64,000 nucleotides of DNA from Humibacillus xanthopallidus (GCF_006716675.1 NZ_VFPM01000002.1:620001-684000); one strand, 5' to 3'. Shown: positions 46,309-56,636, counted from the stretch's first letter. Notes: generated by a model from the sequence alone, not told the origin. Translations and numbers: made by a program.

Positions 46309-47445
46309 GTGGCCCCCAGGCTCTCGCCACCGGCGCTGCCGGACTTCCCCTGGGACTCGCTCGCGCCCTACAAGGCGCGGGCGAGCGCACATCCGGGGGG
46401 CCTCGTCGACCTGTCGGTCGGCACCCCGGTCGACCCCACTCCTGCCGTCGTGCGCGACGCCCTCGTGGCGGCCGCCGACGCGCCCGGCTACCCGCTCACC
46501 GTCGGCACGGCAGACGTGCGGGCAGCCATCTGCGAGTGGTTCGCCCGCCGTCGCGGCGTCAGTGGGCTGCAGCCCGAGGCGGTGCTGCCGACGATCGGCA
46601 GCAAGGAGCTCGTCGCGTGGCTGCCGACCTTCCTCGGCCTCGGGGCAGGTGACCTCGTCGGCATCCCCGCCGTGGCCTACCCGACCTACGACATCGGTGC
46701 CCGGCTCGCCGGTGCGACCTCGGTCGTGGCCCAGTCGCTGACGAGCCTCGGCCCGCTGACGGCGGCGACAACGCCAAAACTGTTGTGGCTCAACAGTCCC
46801 GGCAACCCCAACGGCCAGGTGCTCGGAGTTGCCCACCTGCGCAAGGTCGTCGAGTGGGCCCGGGAGCACGACGTCGTCGTCGCGAGCGACGAGTGCTACG
46901 CCGAGCTCGACTGGCGCGACGGGCAGCTCGGCACGACGACACCGAGCGTCCTGCACCCCGAGGTGTGCGACGGCGACCACCGCGGCCTGCTCGCCGTCTA
47001 CTCGCTGTCCAAGCAGAGCAACCTCGCGGGCTATCGGGCCGCCTTCGTCGCCGGCGACCCCGAGATCATCGGGTCCGTCCTCGAGGTGCGCAAGCACGCC
47101 GGCATGATCATGCCCACACCGGTGCAGCACGCCATGGCGGCCGCCCTGCGCGACGACGCCCACGTCGATGCGCAGCGGGCGGCATACGGCCGACGGCGTG
47201 AGCGGCTGCTCGCGGCCGTCACCGCGGCGGGCCTCCGCGTCGACCACTCCGAGGCTGGCCTCTATCTCTGGGCGACTCGCGAAGAGGACTGTTGGACAAC
47301 GGTTTCCGCGCTCGCGGACCTCGGCATCCTCGTGGCTCCCGGCTCGTTCTACGGAGCTGCCGGCGGCCAGCACGTGCGCATCGCCCTCACGGCCACTGAC
47401 GAGCGCATCGCCGCGGCGTGCTCCCGGCTCGCACCGGCATCCTGA
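46309..47445 (+). CDS. dapC: Succinyldiaminopimelate transaminase
   Basis: This 378-residue PLP enzyme of aminotransferase class I has the PLP-lysine in S-L-S-K-Q-S-N (Lys235), N-S-P-G-N-P-N-G in the cofactor pocket and a closing R-I-A-L-T motif for the substrate carboxylate. It converts N-succinyl-2-amino-6-oxopimelate to the diamino form in lysine and peptidoglycan synthesis. Partner genes dapD and dapE lie 3-5 kb downstream. The GTG is 17 bases after the fdxA stop and has only a weak Shine-Dalgarno. Confidence 0.92.
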   Translation: MAPRLSPPALPDFPWDSLAPYKARASAHPGGLVDLSVGTPVDPTPAVVRDALVAAADAPGYPLTVGTADVRAAICEWFARRRGVSGLQPEAVLPTIGSKELVAWLPTFLGLGAGDLVGIPAVAYPTYDIGARLAGATSVVAQSLTSLGPLTAATTPKLLWLNSPGNPNGQVLGVAHLRKVVEWAREHDVVVASDECYAELDWRDGQLGTTTPSVLHPEVCDGDHRGLLAVYSLSKQSNLAGYRAAFVAGDPEIIGSVLEVRKHAGMIMPTPVQHAMAAALRDDAHVDAQRAAYGRRRERLLAAVTAAGLRVDHSEAGLYLWATREEDCWTTVSALADLGILVAPGSFYGAAGGQHVRIALTATDERIAAACSRLAPAS

Positions 47446-47600
47446 CCGGCGCCTCGACCCGCCACCCGGCCTGCGGCTGGTGCTCGTCGACCGGTTCTTC
47501 AGGGATGGACCCTGTTTGGTCCTCGGACCCGCCGCTGGGGTAACGTCGCACGCGGACACGTCCGGCGACCCCTGGCCGGATCGACAGGAGGCGAGGAACA

Positions 47601-48881
<1,281 letters not shown>

Positions 48882-48894
48882 GCCCGGCGGCATC

Positions 48895-48924
48895 CGGCCC
48901 GTCCCGCGGTTGCGGGGCGGGCCG
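48895..48924 (+). terminator. Hairpin terminator of the citrate synthase gene
   Basis: A 13-bp stem with one G-U pair (48895-48907 with 48912-48924) and a four-base loop lies 13 bases after the stop. It is followed by TTCGCATG, shared with the terminator at 55838-55865. Confidence 0.85.
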
Positions 48925-48931
48925 TTCGCAT

Positions 48932-48965
48932 GCCCGAGCCCGTATGCCGTCCGGCCGGCTCGGGC
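48932..48965. repeat. Second inverted repeat with CGGCATAC motif in its loop
   Basis: A perfect 9-bp inverted repeat (48932-48940 with 48957-48965) encloses a 16-base loop that contains GTATGCCG. It follows the citrate synthase terminator directly. Confidence 0.6.
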
Positions 48966-49090
48966 TGGGACATGCGGGGTCGATGGCCACGTACCTCGTC
49001 CCGGTCGAGTGCCCATTTCCCCTCGCTCAGGCGGGCCCGCGCGCGGTGGAGAAGTGGGCACTCGACCTGAACTCCGTGGACGCTCCGGCG

Positions 49091-49972
49091 TCAGGCGAGG
49101 GTGATCCTCACGGTCTTGCCGTCGGCGCCCGGTGACCACGTTGGCTCGCGGTCGGAACGATCCCACGTGCGATCGCCGATGGTGACCGCGGTGGCGCCGT
49201 ACTGCTCGGCCCGCGCGACGGCCCAGTGGGCCACGGCCCAGGCCGTCGTGACGTCGGCCGCCTCGACCGTGAGCACGCCGTCGCCGACGGTCGAGGTCGT
49301 CACCCCCATCTGCTTCTCGAGGTCGGCGGCGACCGCGGAGGGGCTCGCGTGGGTCTTGGCCGTGTCGAGCCGGCACACGAGGCCACCGGGGGAGTGACCC
49401 GTCAGTGTCGAGGCGAGCACGCGGCCCTCGCCCTCGTGGTCGCGATAGGCCTCCGGGAAGCCGCTCTTCTGCACCCGCTGGGCGATCTTCGTGATGTCGG
49501 CGGTCTCGTAGCCCTTGTACTTCACGAGGGCGTCGAAGAAGGCGTTCGTCGCGTGGATGGGGTCGAGGATCTGCTTCTCGGTGCCCCACCCCTGGCTCGG
49601 TCGCTGCTGGAAGAGGCCCAGCGAGTCACGGTCGCCGTAGCGCAGGTTGCGGATCTTGCTCTCCTGGATGGCCGTCGTCAGCGCGATCGTCGCGGCACGG
49701 GGCGGCAGGTCGCGCTTGATCGCCACGGCGGCGATGAGGGCGGCGTTGCCGGCCTGCTCGGGGTCGAAGGTCTCGGTCATGCCACCGGCGGTGATCGTGC
49801 ACTGCGGGTTGATGACGCTGTCGAGCAGGAAGCGCGCGCCGAACCAGCCTGCGGTCGCGATGAGGGCGGCGACGACGAGCAGCGTGATCGCCCGCCGGCG
49901 GCGCCGTGCGGGCGGCCGGGTGACGGGACGGCTCGGCCCGGCCCGGTCCGGGGCGGGTCGGGTCTTCGACAT
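49091..49972 (-). CDS. Membrane-anchored lysozyme-like protein
   Basis: This 293-residue protein has an N-terminal Arg/Pro-rich cytoplasmic segment, one membrane helix (about 28-50) and an extracellular domain. The motif Q-E-S-K (about 108) followed by G-D-R-D-S-L-G-L-F-Q-Q-R-P-S-Q-G-W-G resembles the lysozyme/transglycosylase fold, in which the Glu would be catalytic. The family is common in Micrococcales and Streptomyces and is often labelled hypothetical. No Shine-Dalgarno is obvious before the ATG. It is 52 bases after dapD on the same strand. Peptidoglycan cleavage is likely but unproven. Confidence 0.75.
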   Translation of the reverse strand: MSKTRPAPDRAGPSRPVTRPPARRRRRAITLLVVAALIATAGWFGARFLLDSVINPQCTITAGGMTETFDPEQAGNAALIAAVAIKRDLPPRAATIALTTAIQESKIRNLRYGDRDSLGLFQQRPSQGWGTEKQILDPIHATNAFFDALVKYKGYETADITKIAQRVQKSGFPEAYRDHEGEGRVLASTLTGHSPGGLVCRLDTAKTHASPSAVAADLEKQMGVTTSTVGDGVLTVEAADVTTAWAVAHWAVARAEQYGATAVTIGDRTWDRSDREPTWSPGADGKTVRITLA

Positions 49973-50024
49973 GGTGGAGGGGCGTCTTTCGTCGGGTGCC
50001 GGCGGCGGGGCCGGCGGCAGTCGG

Positions 50025-50957
50025 TCAGTCGTTGGCGTGCAGGGCCGCGTTGAGCGTGATGCCGGTGCCCGCGCGGTCGCGAGCCTCGACGGCCCCGGTG
50101 ACGCTGTTGCGGATGAAGAGGATGTTGCTCGATCCCGACAGCTCGCGTGCCTTGACGACCGAGCCGTCGGGCAGCGCCACCTTGGTGCCGGCGGTGACGT
50201 AGAGCCCCGCCTCGACGACACAGTCATCGCCGAGCGCGATGCCGATGCCACCGTTGGCTCCGACCAGACAACGCTCACCGATGCTGACGCGTTCCGTGCC
50301 GCCGCCGGAGAGCGTGCCCATGATCGAGGCGCCGGCGCCGATGTCGGACCCGTCGCCGACGACGACACCCTGCACGATGCGGCCCTCGACCATCGAGGTG
50401 CCGAGCGTGCCGGCGTTGAAGTTGCAGAAACCCTCGTGCATCACCGTGGTGCCGGGGGAGAGGTGGGCGCCGAGCCGCACCCGGTCGGCGTCGGCGATGC
50501 GCACGCCCTGCGGCACGACGTAGTCGGTCATGCGGGGGAACTTGTCGACGCCGTAGACGGCGACGTGGCCGGCTGCCCGCAGCCGCAGCCGCGTCTGCTC
50601 GAAGCCGTCGACGGCGCAGGGGCCCGCGCTCGTCCACACGACGTTGGGCAGGGCGCCGAAGATGCCGTCGAGGTTGAGCTCGTTCGGCCGCACGAGGCAG
50701 TGCGAGAGCAGGTGGAGGCGCAGGTAGGCGTCGGACGTGCCGACGGGCGCGGCGTCGAGGTCGATCTGCTGGCGCACGACCTCGGTGCGCACCCCGCGCA
50801 GCGGGTCGCTCCCGGCGAGCGCCTGCAGCGCGTCGGGGGCGGTCGCGTCGTCCGGCGTCGTCCCCAGCGCTGGGGCGGGGTACCAGGTGTCGAGCACCTG
50901 CCCGCCGTCCGTGACCGTCGCCAGGCCGAATCCCCATGCACCGCGCTGCTCAGACAT
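50025..50957 (-). CDS. dapD: 2,3,4,5-tetrahydropyridine-2,6-dicarboxylate N-succinyltransferase
   Basis: This 310-residue enzyme uses succinyl-CoA in the succinylase branch of diaminopimelate synthesis. A left-handed beta-helix of hexapeptide repeats (G-A-x-x-S style, about 165-290) is seen, with the N-terminal domain of the actinobacterial group (as in Rv1201c). TACCCT lies seven bases upstream of the ATG, with no Shine-Dalgarno, so it is probably leaderless. It is divergent from dapE, 104 bases apart. Confidence 0.95.
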   Translation of the reverse strand: MSEQRGAWGFGLATVTDGGQVLDTWYPAPALGTTPDDATAPDALQALAGSDPLRGVRTEVVRQQIDLDAAPVGTSDAYLRLHLLSHCLVRPNELNLDGIFGALPNVVWTSAGPCAVDGFEQTRLRLRAAGHVAVYGVDKFPRMTDYVVPQGVRIADADRVRLGAHLSPGTTVMHEGFCNFNAGTLGTSMVEGRIVQGVVVGDGSDIGAGASIMGTLSGGGTERVSIGERCLVGANGGIGIALGDDCVVEAGLYVTAGTKVALPDGSVVKARELSGSSNILFIRNSVTGAVEARDRAGTGITLNAALHAND

Positions 50958-50964
50958 GCGCCCA

Positions 50965-50970
50965 AGGGTA
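50965..50970 (-). promoter_or_regulatory. -10 box (TACCCT) for leaderless dapD
   Basis: On the minus strand TACCCT precedes the dapD ATG by seven bases. No ribosome-binding site separates them. Confidence 0.5.
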
Positions 50971-51048
50971 GGGGTGGGCGCTCGCGCCCGCCCAACCCGG
51001 CTCGCGGGCTGGGCGCGAGCGGGGCGGCCGGCGGGCGGCGTTGGCCGC

Positions 51049-51054
51049 TAGCCT
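51049..51054 (+). promoter_or_regulatory. -10 box (TAGCCT) for leaderless dapE
   Basis: TAGCCT precedes the dapE ATG by seven bases, mirroring the dapD arrangement on the other side of the same gap. Confidence 0.55.
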
Positions 51055-51061
51055 TCCCCGT

Positions 51062-52162
51062 ATGCCGTCCCCGACCGATGCCGCCCAGGCCACCTCCGTG
51101 ACCGCTCTCGACCTCTCTGCCGACGTCGTCGCGCTGACCGCAGCCGTGTGCGACATCGAGTCGGTCAGCCAGGACGAGGCCGCGCTCGCCGACGCGATCG
51201 AGGCGGCTCTGCGTCCGCTCGAGCACCTCGATGTCGAGCGCGACGGCAACACGGTCGTGGCGCGCACCTCGCTCGGCCGGGCTGAGCGCGTCGTGCTCGC
51301 CGGGCACATCGACACCGTGCCGCTGACCGCCGCGCCCAACCTGCCGACGAGGCAGGTCGACGGGCTGCTCTGGGGCCGCGGCACCGTCGACATGAAGGGC
51401 GGCGTCGCGGTCATGCTCCGCATCGCCGCCCAGGTCACCGAGCCGACGCGTGACCTCACCTTCCTCTTCTACGAGTGCGAGGAGATCGACGCCCGCTTCA
51501 ACGGTCTCGCCCGTCTCGCCGAGCACCGTCCCGAGCTGCTCCGCGGAGACTTCGCGGTCCTGCTCGAGCCCACCGACGGTGCGGTCGAGGGCGGCTGCAA
51601 GGGCACGCTGCGCGTCGACGTCGTGACGAAGGGCGTCGCCTCCCACTCGGCGCGGCCGTGGAAGGGCCACAACGCGATCCACGACGCCGCCGAGGTGCTG
51701 TCGCGCCTCGCAGCCTACGAAGCGGCCACGGTCCCCGTCGACGGTCTCGACTACCACGAGGCGCTCCAGGCGGTCGGCATCACCGGCGGGATCGCCGGCA
51801 ACGTCATCCCCGACCGGTGCACGGTGACCGTCAACTACCGCTACGCACCAGACAAGGACACCGAGCAGGCCCTCGCCCACGTGCGCGAGGTCTTCGACGG
51901 CTTCGAGGTGACGCTCGGAGACGCCGCCGACGGCGCCCGCCCCGGTCTGCACCTGCCGGCCGCCCAGGCCTTCGTCGAGGCGCTCGGGGTGCCGGTCAAC
52001 CCCAAGGAGGGCTGGACCGACGTCGCCCGTTTCTCCGAACTCGGCATCCCGGCCGTCAACTACGGCCCGGGCGACCCCAACCTCGCCCACATGGACGACG
52101 AGAGCTGCCCCGTCGAGCAGTACACCGCCGCAGAGGCCGCCCTGCTGCGCTGGCTCGCCTGA
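51062..52162 (+). CDS. dapE: Succinyl-diaminopimelate desuccinylase
   Basis: This 366-residue M20-family zinc enzyme removes succinate from N-succinyl-LL-diaminopimelate. The metal ligands are seen in G-H-I-D-T-V-P (His), R-G-T-V-D-M-K-G-G (Asp) and E-C-E-E (catalytic Glu and ligand). The dimerisation lid lies in the middle. The start ATG overlaps a CGGCATAC motif (GTATGCCG at 51060-51067) and is leaderless by its TAGCCT spacing. A LOG-family gene follows 55 bases later. Confidence 0.96.
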   Translation: MPSPTDAAQATSVTALDLSADVVALTAAVCDIESVSQDEAALADAIEAALRPLEHLDVERDGNTVVARTSLGRAERVVLAGHIDTVPLTAAPNLPTRQVDGLLWGRGTVDMKGGVAVMLRIAAQVTEPTRDLTFLFYECEEIDARFNGLARLAEHRPELLRGDFAVLLEPTDGAVEGGCKGTLRVDVVTKGVASHSARPWKGHNAIHDAAEVLSRLAAYEAATVPVDGLDYHEALQAVGITGGIAGNVIPDRCTVTVNYRYAPDKDTEQALAHVREVFDGFEVTLGDAADGARPGLHLPAAQAFVEALGVPVNPKEGWTDVARFSELGIPAVNYGPGDPNLAHMDDESCPVEQYTAAEAALLRWLA

Positions 52163-52205
52163 GGCCGGCACGGGGTTGCGAGGTCTGGGGCTCACCCCGG
52201 ACGCA

Positions 52206-52211
52206 TAGGGT
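52206..52211 (+). promoter_or_regulatory. -10 box (TAGGGT) for a leaderless LOG-family transcript
   Basis: TAGGGT lies six bases before the GTG at 52218, with no Shine-Dalgarno in between. Confidence 0.55.
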
Positions 52212-52217
52212 GACGCT

Positions 52218-52985
52218 GTGAGTGACGAGCAGCCGGGCGCGGCCCGACCCGACGCGGGCGACCGGCGCCAGACCGGCCCGGTGACCCTGCGGCGCGGCCG
52301 GGTGCCCACGACGACGACCGACCAGCGACTGCTTCAGGGCCCGACCCGCGTCGACTGGCTGCACGCCGACCCGTGGCGGGTGATGCGCATCCAGTCGGAG
52401 TTCGTCGAGGGCTTCGGCTCGCTCTCCGAGCTCGGTCCGGCGGTGGCGGTCTTCGGCTCGGCGCGTACGAGACCGAGCGACCCGGCATACGCCATGGGGG
52501 TCGAGGTGGGTCGCCTGCTCGCCGAGGCGGGCTACGCCGTCATCACCGGTGGCGGGCCGGGTGCGATGGAGGCGGCCAACCGCGGAGCCTTCGAGGCCCG
52601 CGGGACGTCGGTGGGGCTCGGCATCGAGCTGCCCTTCGAGACGGGCCTCAACGAGTTCGTCGACCTCGGCATCAACTTCCGCTACTTCTTCGCGCGCAAG
52701 GTCATGTTCCTCAAGTACTCGCACGGGTTCATCGTGCTCCCCGGCGGCTTCGGCACCCTCGACGAGCTCTTCGAGGCGGTGACCCTCGCGCAGACGCGCA
52801 AGGTGACCGAGTTCCCCGTCGTGCTCATGGGCACCTCGTACTGGCAGGGCCTCATCGACTGGCTGCGCGACACCGTGCTCGCGGACGGCATGATCGGCCC
52901 GGAGGACCTCGACCGCCTCATCCTCACCGACGACCCCGCCGAGGCGGTCGCTGCGATCACGGCCTACGAGGAGCCCGCCCCGTGA
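52218..52985 (+). CDS. TIGR00730/LOG-family Rossmann-fold protein
   Basis: This 255-residue protein has the two LOG motifs G-G-G-P-G-A-M-E-A-A-N-R-G-A (near 112) and P-G-G-F-G-T-L-D-E-L-F-E (near 175). The family releases adenine-type bases from nucleoside 5'-monophosphates (cytokinin-activating type); the mycobacterial counterpart is Rv1205. It lies downstream of dapE, as in that organism. The stop overlaps the next GTG as GTGA. Confidence 0.92.
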   Translation: MSDEQPGAARPDAGDRRQTGPVTLRRGRVPTTTTDQRLLQGPTRVDWLHADPWRVMRIQSEFVEGFGSLSELGPAVAVFGSARTRPSDPAYAMGVEVGRLLAEAGYAVITGGGPGAMEAANRGAFEARGTSVGLGIELPFETGLNEFVDLGINFRYFFARKVMFLKYSHGFIVLPGGFGTLDELFEAVTLAQTRKVTEFPVVLMGTSYWQGLIDWLRDTVLADGMIGPEDLDRLILTDDPAEAVAAITAYEEPAP

Positions 52986-53350
52986 CCTGGTTCATCCTCT
53001 TCGTCGGCGTCGTCGTCGTGTGCTTCATCGCGGCGCTCGTCCTCGGTCTCATCGGCGGTGGCTCCGTCGGCGGCCTGGGCGGCGAGACGCGGAGTCTCTC
53101 GCACGAGCCGCTGCCCGACGAGCCGATCGTCGACTCCGACTTCGACGACCTCGTCTTCGACGTCGGCCTGCGCGGCTACCGGATGAGCCAGGTCGACGGC
53201 GTCGTCGACCGGCTCCGGCGCGAGCTGCGCGAGAAGGACGAGGAGATCGCGGTGCTCCGCGGCGAGGCGGGCACCGCCACCACTCCCGATCGAAAGAGCA
53301 GTCCGTCGGCACCGAGCGACGGTCCGGACGGCGCCGAACCCCGTCCATGA
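52982..53350 (+). CDS. Small membrane protein with DivIVA-like motif
   Basis: This 122-residue protein has a single N-terminal membrane helix (about 2-24), then an acidic stretch and a DivIVA-type segment R-G-Y-R-M-S-Q-V-D-G-V-V-D-R-L with a short coiled coil (about 65-100). The tail is Pro/Ser-rich. It looks like the Rv1209 family, thought to localise at poles or septa. The GTG overlaps the LOG gene stop, and its own stop overlaps the next ATG (ATGA), so the three genes are coupled. Confidence 0.85.
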   Translation: MTWFILFVGVVVVCFIAALVLGLIGGGSVGGLGGETRSLSHEPLPDEPIVDSDFDDLVFDVGLRGYRMSQVDGVVDRLRRELREKDEEIAVLRGEAGTATTPDRKSSPSAPSDGPDGAEPRP

Positions 53351-54561
53351 CCGAGGCTCTCTCCCTGCGGCCGCGCCGCGAGTTCGTGCTGTGGGTGCTC
53401 GCGATCTATGCACTCGCGCGGGTCGTCACGACGACGATCCTCGTCGTCGTCATGGGACACCAGGTGCCGAGCGGCATGACCGGCGGCGAGGACGTGCCGG
53501 TCACCTACTTCCCGTTCACGGCGCTGTGGGACGGCCAGTGGTACCAGCTCATCGCCGAGCACGGCTACCCCTCGACGCTGCCGATCACCGACTCCGGCAA
53601 GGTGGGGGAGAACCCGTGGGCCTTCTACCCCCTCTTCCCCTTCATCGCGCGCGGCGTGATGGCCGTGACGGGGCTCGGCTTCCCCGTCGTCGCCTCCACG
53701 ATCGCGCTGCTCTGTGGCTTCGCTGCCGCGGTGATCATGGGACTGCTCCTCCGCCGCCGTATCGGCGACCCGGCGGCATACCTCGTCGTCGCGCTCTGGG
53801 CGAGCTTCCCCGCATCGGTGACGCTGCAGCTCGCCTACACGGAGTCGCTCGCGATGCTGCTCCTCGTCGGCTACCTCTACGCGCTGTCGAGGGAGCGGTG
53901 GCTCGTCGCGGCGGTCGTCGCGCTGCTCGTCGGGCTCTCGCGCCCGATCGCCGTGCCGCTCGGGGTCGTGACGCTCGTCGTGCTCGCGATCCGCTGGCGG
54001 CAGCGCGCCGAGCGACCGATCCCCGCCCGCGAGTATGCCGCGATGGCCGCTTCGCTTGTCGGGTGCGGCGTCGCCGGGCTGCTGTGGCCGGCGATCGCCT
54101 GGTGGCGCACGGGTGTGAGCACCGCCTACACCGACACGATGGCGGCGTGGCGCGGCTACGCGACCGTCGAGCCCTTCACGCCGTGGCTCGACAAGGCGCG
54201 CTACTTCCTCGGTGACACGTGGGGGCCGGTGTGGCTCGTCGTGGTCCCGCTCGTCCTCATCGCCATGGTGGCCGGACCCTGGGCTGATCGGCTCGGCGCC
54301 GACCTGCGCACGTGGTCGCTCGCCTATCCGGCCTACCTCGCCGTGGTGCTCGACCCGTACACGAGCATCTTCCGCTACCTCGTGCCCCTCTTCCCGCTGC
54401 TCGTCGTCATGCTCGGCGCGGGCTGGGCCGACGCCCGGGGCAACGGCTGGCGGCGGCTGCTGTGGCGTGCCGTGCCGCTGCTCGTCGTCTTCATCGCCTG
54501 CCAGTACTGGTGGACCGACGAGCTGTGGCGGTTCGTCCCCCCGAGCGACTACCCACCGTGA
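53347..54561 (+). CDS. Multipass membrane protein, mannosyltransferase-like (GT-C type)
   Basis: This 404-residue protein has about 9-10 membrane helices. Between the first two, L-W-D-G-Q-W-Y-x-x-I-A-E-H-G-Y-P resembles the D-x-W-Y loop of PIG-V/GT-C mannosyltransferases, with catalytic Asp in the first loop. It probably transfers a mannose from a polyprenyl-phosphate sugar on the outer face of the membrane. The ATG overlaps the stop of the DivIVA-like gene. Confidence 0.75.
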   Translation: MTEALSLRPRREFVLWVLAIYALARVVTTTILVVVMGHQVPSGMTGGEDVPVTYFPFTALWDGQWYQLIAEHGYPSTLPITDSGKVGENPWAFYPLFPFIARGVMAVTGLGFPVVASTIALLCGFAAAVIMGLLLRRRIGDPAAYLVVALWASFPASVTLQLAYTESLAMLLLVGYLYALSRERWLVAAVVALLVGLSRPIAVPLGVVTLVVLAIRWRQRAERPIPAREYAAMAASLVGCGVAGLLWPAIAWWRTGVSTAYTDTMAAWRGYATVEPFTPWLDKARYFLGDTWGPVWLVVVPLVLIAMVAGPWADRLGADLRTWSLAYPAYLAVVLDPYTSIFRYLVPLFPLLVVMLGAGWADARGNGWRRLLWRAVPLLVVFIACQYWWTDELWRFVPPSDYPP

Positions 54562-54645
54562 CGCTCCACGCGGCCAGGGTGCTCGCACGCTCCTGTGACG
54601 CGCCGAGAACGCGGCTGTCCCGATCGTCGTCGTGGGGAACCCGGC

Positions 54646-55494
54646 TCAGCGGCCGCTGTAGGTGGGGTTCTCCTTCGCGAGGAACGCGTCGACCGCTGCC
54701 CGGTGGTCGCTGCTGCCTCCGGTGAGGGCCATCAGCTCGGCCTCGTGGGCGAGGGCGTCAGCGAGGTCCGTCCCCGCCGAGTAGGCGACGGCGCGGCGGA
54801 TCGAGCCGTAGGCCAGCGTCGGACCGTCGGCGAGCGTCCGCGCCAGCTCCCCCACGGTCTGCTCGAGCTCGTCGGCCGGCACGACCTTCGTCACCAGCCC
54901 CAGGGCGAGGGCCTCGGCAGCCGGCACCGTGCGCGGCAGGAGGAGCAGCTCCTTCGCCCGAGCCGGACCGACGAGCCGCGGCAGGCTCCACGACGCTCCC
55001 GAGTCGCACGAGAGCGCGATGCCGGCGAACGAGGTGTTGAGCCCCGCCCCTTCGGCCGCGATGCGGAAGTCGCACGCCAGCGCGAAGGAGAGCCCGGCGC
55101 CGGCCGCCACCCCGTTGAGGGCGGCGATGACCGGCTTGTTCATCGTCGAGAGGGCGATGACGATCGGGTTGTAGTGGTCGGTCACGGTCGTCGCGAGGGT
55201 CGAGTCGGGGTCGGAGAGGCTGCGCACGTGCTCCTTGAGGTCCTGCCCGACGCAGAAGGCCCGACCGGACCCGGTCAGCACGACGCATCGCACGGCCGGG
55301 TCCTCACCGACGCGGGAGAGCGCTTCCACGAGCGCGTCCTTGAGGGCGTTGTCGAGGCTGTTCATCGCCTCGGGCCGGTTGAGCCGCAGCCAGGCGACGC
55401 CGCCGTCCACCTCGACGAGCAGCGGCTGCGCCCCGGCGGCGGCGGCTCCGGTGGTGTCGGGACGGGTGGGTGCGGTCGCGGGTGACTCGGTCAT
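54646..55494 (-). CDS. Enoyl-CoA hydratase/isomerase family protein (PaaG-like)
   Basis: This 282-residue crotonase has the oxyanion-hole Gly in A-A-L-N-G-V-A-A-G-A-G and the C-D-S-G segment (after A-G-I-A-L-S) where PaaG-like isomerases carry a catalytic Asp instead of the hydratase Glu. It may isomerise a ring epoxide or a double bond. An extra N-terminal segment of about 25 residues rich in Ala/Pro/Thr precedes the fold. No other phenylacetate gene is nearby. Confidence 0.88.
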   Translation of the reverse strand: MTESPATAPTRPDTTGAAAAGAQPLLVEVDGGVAWLRLNRPEAMNSLDNALKDALVEALSRVGEDPAVRCVVLTGSGRAFCVGQDLKEHVRSLSDPDSTLATTVTDHYNPIVIALSTMNKPVIAALNGVAAGAGLSFALACDFRIAAEGAGLNTSFAGIALSCDSGASWSLPRLVGPARAKELLLLPRTVPAAEALALGLVTKVVPADELEQTVGELARTLADGPTLAYGSIRRAVAYSAGTDLADALAHEAELMALTGGSSDHRAAVDAFLAKENPTYSGR

Positions 55495-55638
55495 GGCCGC
55501 AACTCTGGCCCATCTGCGGCGCCTGCGGAAGCCGCAGCGCCCTCTGCGTGCCCTCCGTCACATCCCGGATTAGGTCTGGCAATACAGACACGGAATAATG
55601 TCCCTTGAAGGACCGAGGATTCCTAGGGAAGGGGAACC

Positions 55639-55812
55639 ATGGCAGCAATGAAGCCGAGGACCGGAGACGGCCCGCTCGAGGTCGTCAAGGAGGGTCGCGG
55701 CATCGTGCTGCGCATGCCCCTCGAGGGCGGTGGGCGTCTCGTGGTCGAAATGACCCCCGACGAGGCCGCGGCACTTCGCGACGCGATCCAGGGTTGCGCC
55801 GGCGTCAGCTGA
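55639..55812 (+). CDS. DUF3117 domain protein
   Basis: This 57-residue protein is a compact family member (M-K-P-R-T-G-D-G-P-L-E-V-V-K-E-G-R-G at the start and D-E-A-A-A-L-R-D-A near the end). It is widespread in actinobacteria (Rv1211 in M. tuberculosis) and of unknown function. GGGGAAGGGG precedes the ATG. The upstream gap holds a GTCTG-N6-CAGAC inverted repeat (55574-55589) and an AT-rich TAATGT at about 55596. A strong terminator follows. Confidence 0.9.
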   Translation: MAAMKPRTGDGPLEVVKEGRGIVLRMPLEGGGRLVVEMTPDEAAALRDAIQGCAGVS

Positions 55813-55837
55813 CCTCTCCGGCCATCCAGCTTGGCGA

Positions 55838-55865
55838 CGGCCCCCGACCACACGGTCGGGGGCCG
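55838..55865 (+). terminator. Hairpin terminator of the DUF3117 gene
   Basis: A perfect 12-bp inverted repeat (55838-55849 with 55854-55865) with an ACAC loop. The 14-mer 55860-55873 is identical to that after the citrate synthase terminator (48919-48932). Confidence 0.88.
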
Positions 55866-56005
55866 TTCGCATGTCCCCGAGCACACGGCATACCCCTGCG
55901 GTGGCCCGTCAGGGCCCTGAGGGGTGCGCCCACAGGGTGCCGACAGCCCGACAGGTATGCCGCCCGCTGGGCCGCGGCTCACCGGCGGCCCCCGTCAGGG
56001 TGGGG

Positions 56006-56629
56006 TCAGCGCTTGACCGCGACGAGCAGGCCCTCGCCGACGGGCAGCAGCGCGGTGACGAAGTCGTCGCGCTCACGGATCGCCCGGCCGACCTCGCGCA
56101 GCGTGCGGGTCTCGGGGTCGCGGTTGGCCGGGTCGGCCTCCTTGTCCGACCACGTCAGCACGAGCGTGCCGCCCTTGCGCAGGAGGCGGGCGCCCTGCTC
56201 GACGTAGTCGGGATACTCCTGGCGGTCGGCGTCGACGACGACGAGGTCGTAGGCGCCGTCGGTCATGCGCGGCAGCACCTCGAGCGCCCGCCCGGCGATG
56301 ACCCGGGTGCGCTGGTGCGCGAAGCCGGCGGCGGCGAAGGCGTCGCGTGCGGCGCGCTGGTGCTCGGTCTCGAGGTCGATCGTCGTGAGGATGCCGTCGT
56401 CGGGCATGCCGCCGAGGAGCCAGAGTCCCGACGCGCCCGCGCCGGTGCCGATCTCCATGACCGCCTTGGCTCCGGTGGCGGCGGCGAGCAGCTGCAGTGC
56501 GGCCCCGACCCCGTTGCCGACGGGGCGGGCTCCGAGCTCCTCGCCGTGGCGCAACGCCTCCTCGACGTGCGCGCCCGGGGTGACGAACTCCTCGGCGTGC
56601 GACCAGGCGGCCACCTTCTGGGTGCTCAT
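56006..56629 (-). CDS. SAM-dependent O-methyltransferase (class I, metal-type)
   Basis: This 207-residue enzyme has the SAM motif M-E-I-G-T-G-A-G-A-S-G and the metal-binding D in V-V-D-A-D-R-Q-E-Y-P, like the CCoAOMT-type methyltransferases. It corresponds to Rv1220c, adjacent to sigE. TAGGCT lies seven bases before the ATG at 56629, which sets this start over an in-frame Met eight codons earlier. The methyl acceptor is unknown. Confidence 0.92.
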   Translation of the reverse strand: MSTQKVAAWSHAEEFVTPGAHVEEALRHGEELGARPVGNGVGAALQLLAAATGAKAVMEIGTGAGASGLWLLGGMPDDGILTTIDLETEHQRAARDAFAAAGFAHQRTRVIAGRALEVLPRMTDGAYDLVVVDADRQEYPDYVEQGARLLRKGGTLVLTWSDKEADPANRDPETRTLREVGRAIRERDDFVTALLPVGEGLLVAVKR

Positions 56630-56636
56630 GCTCGCC

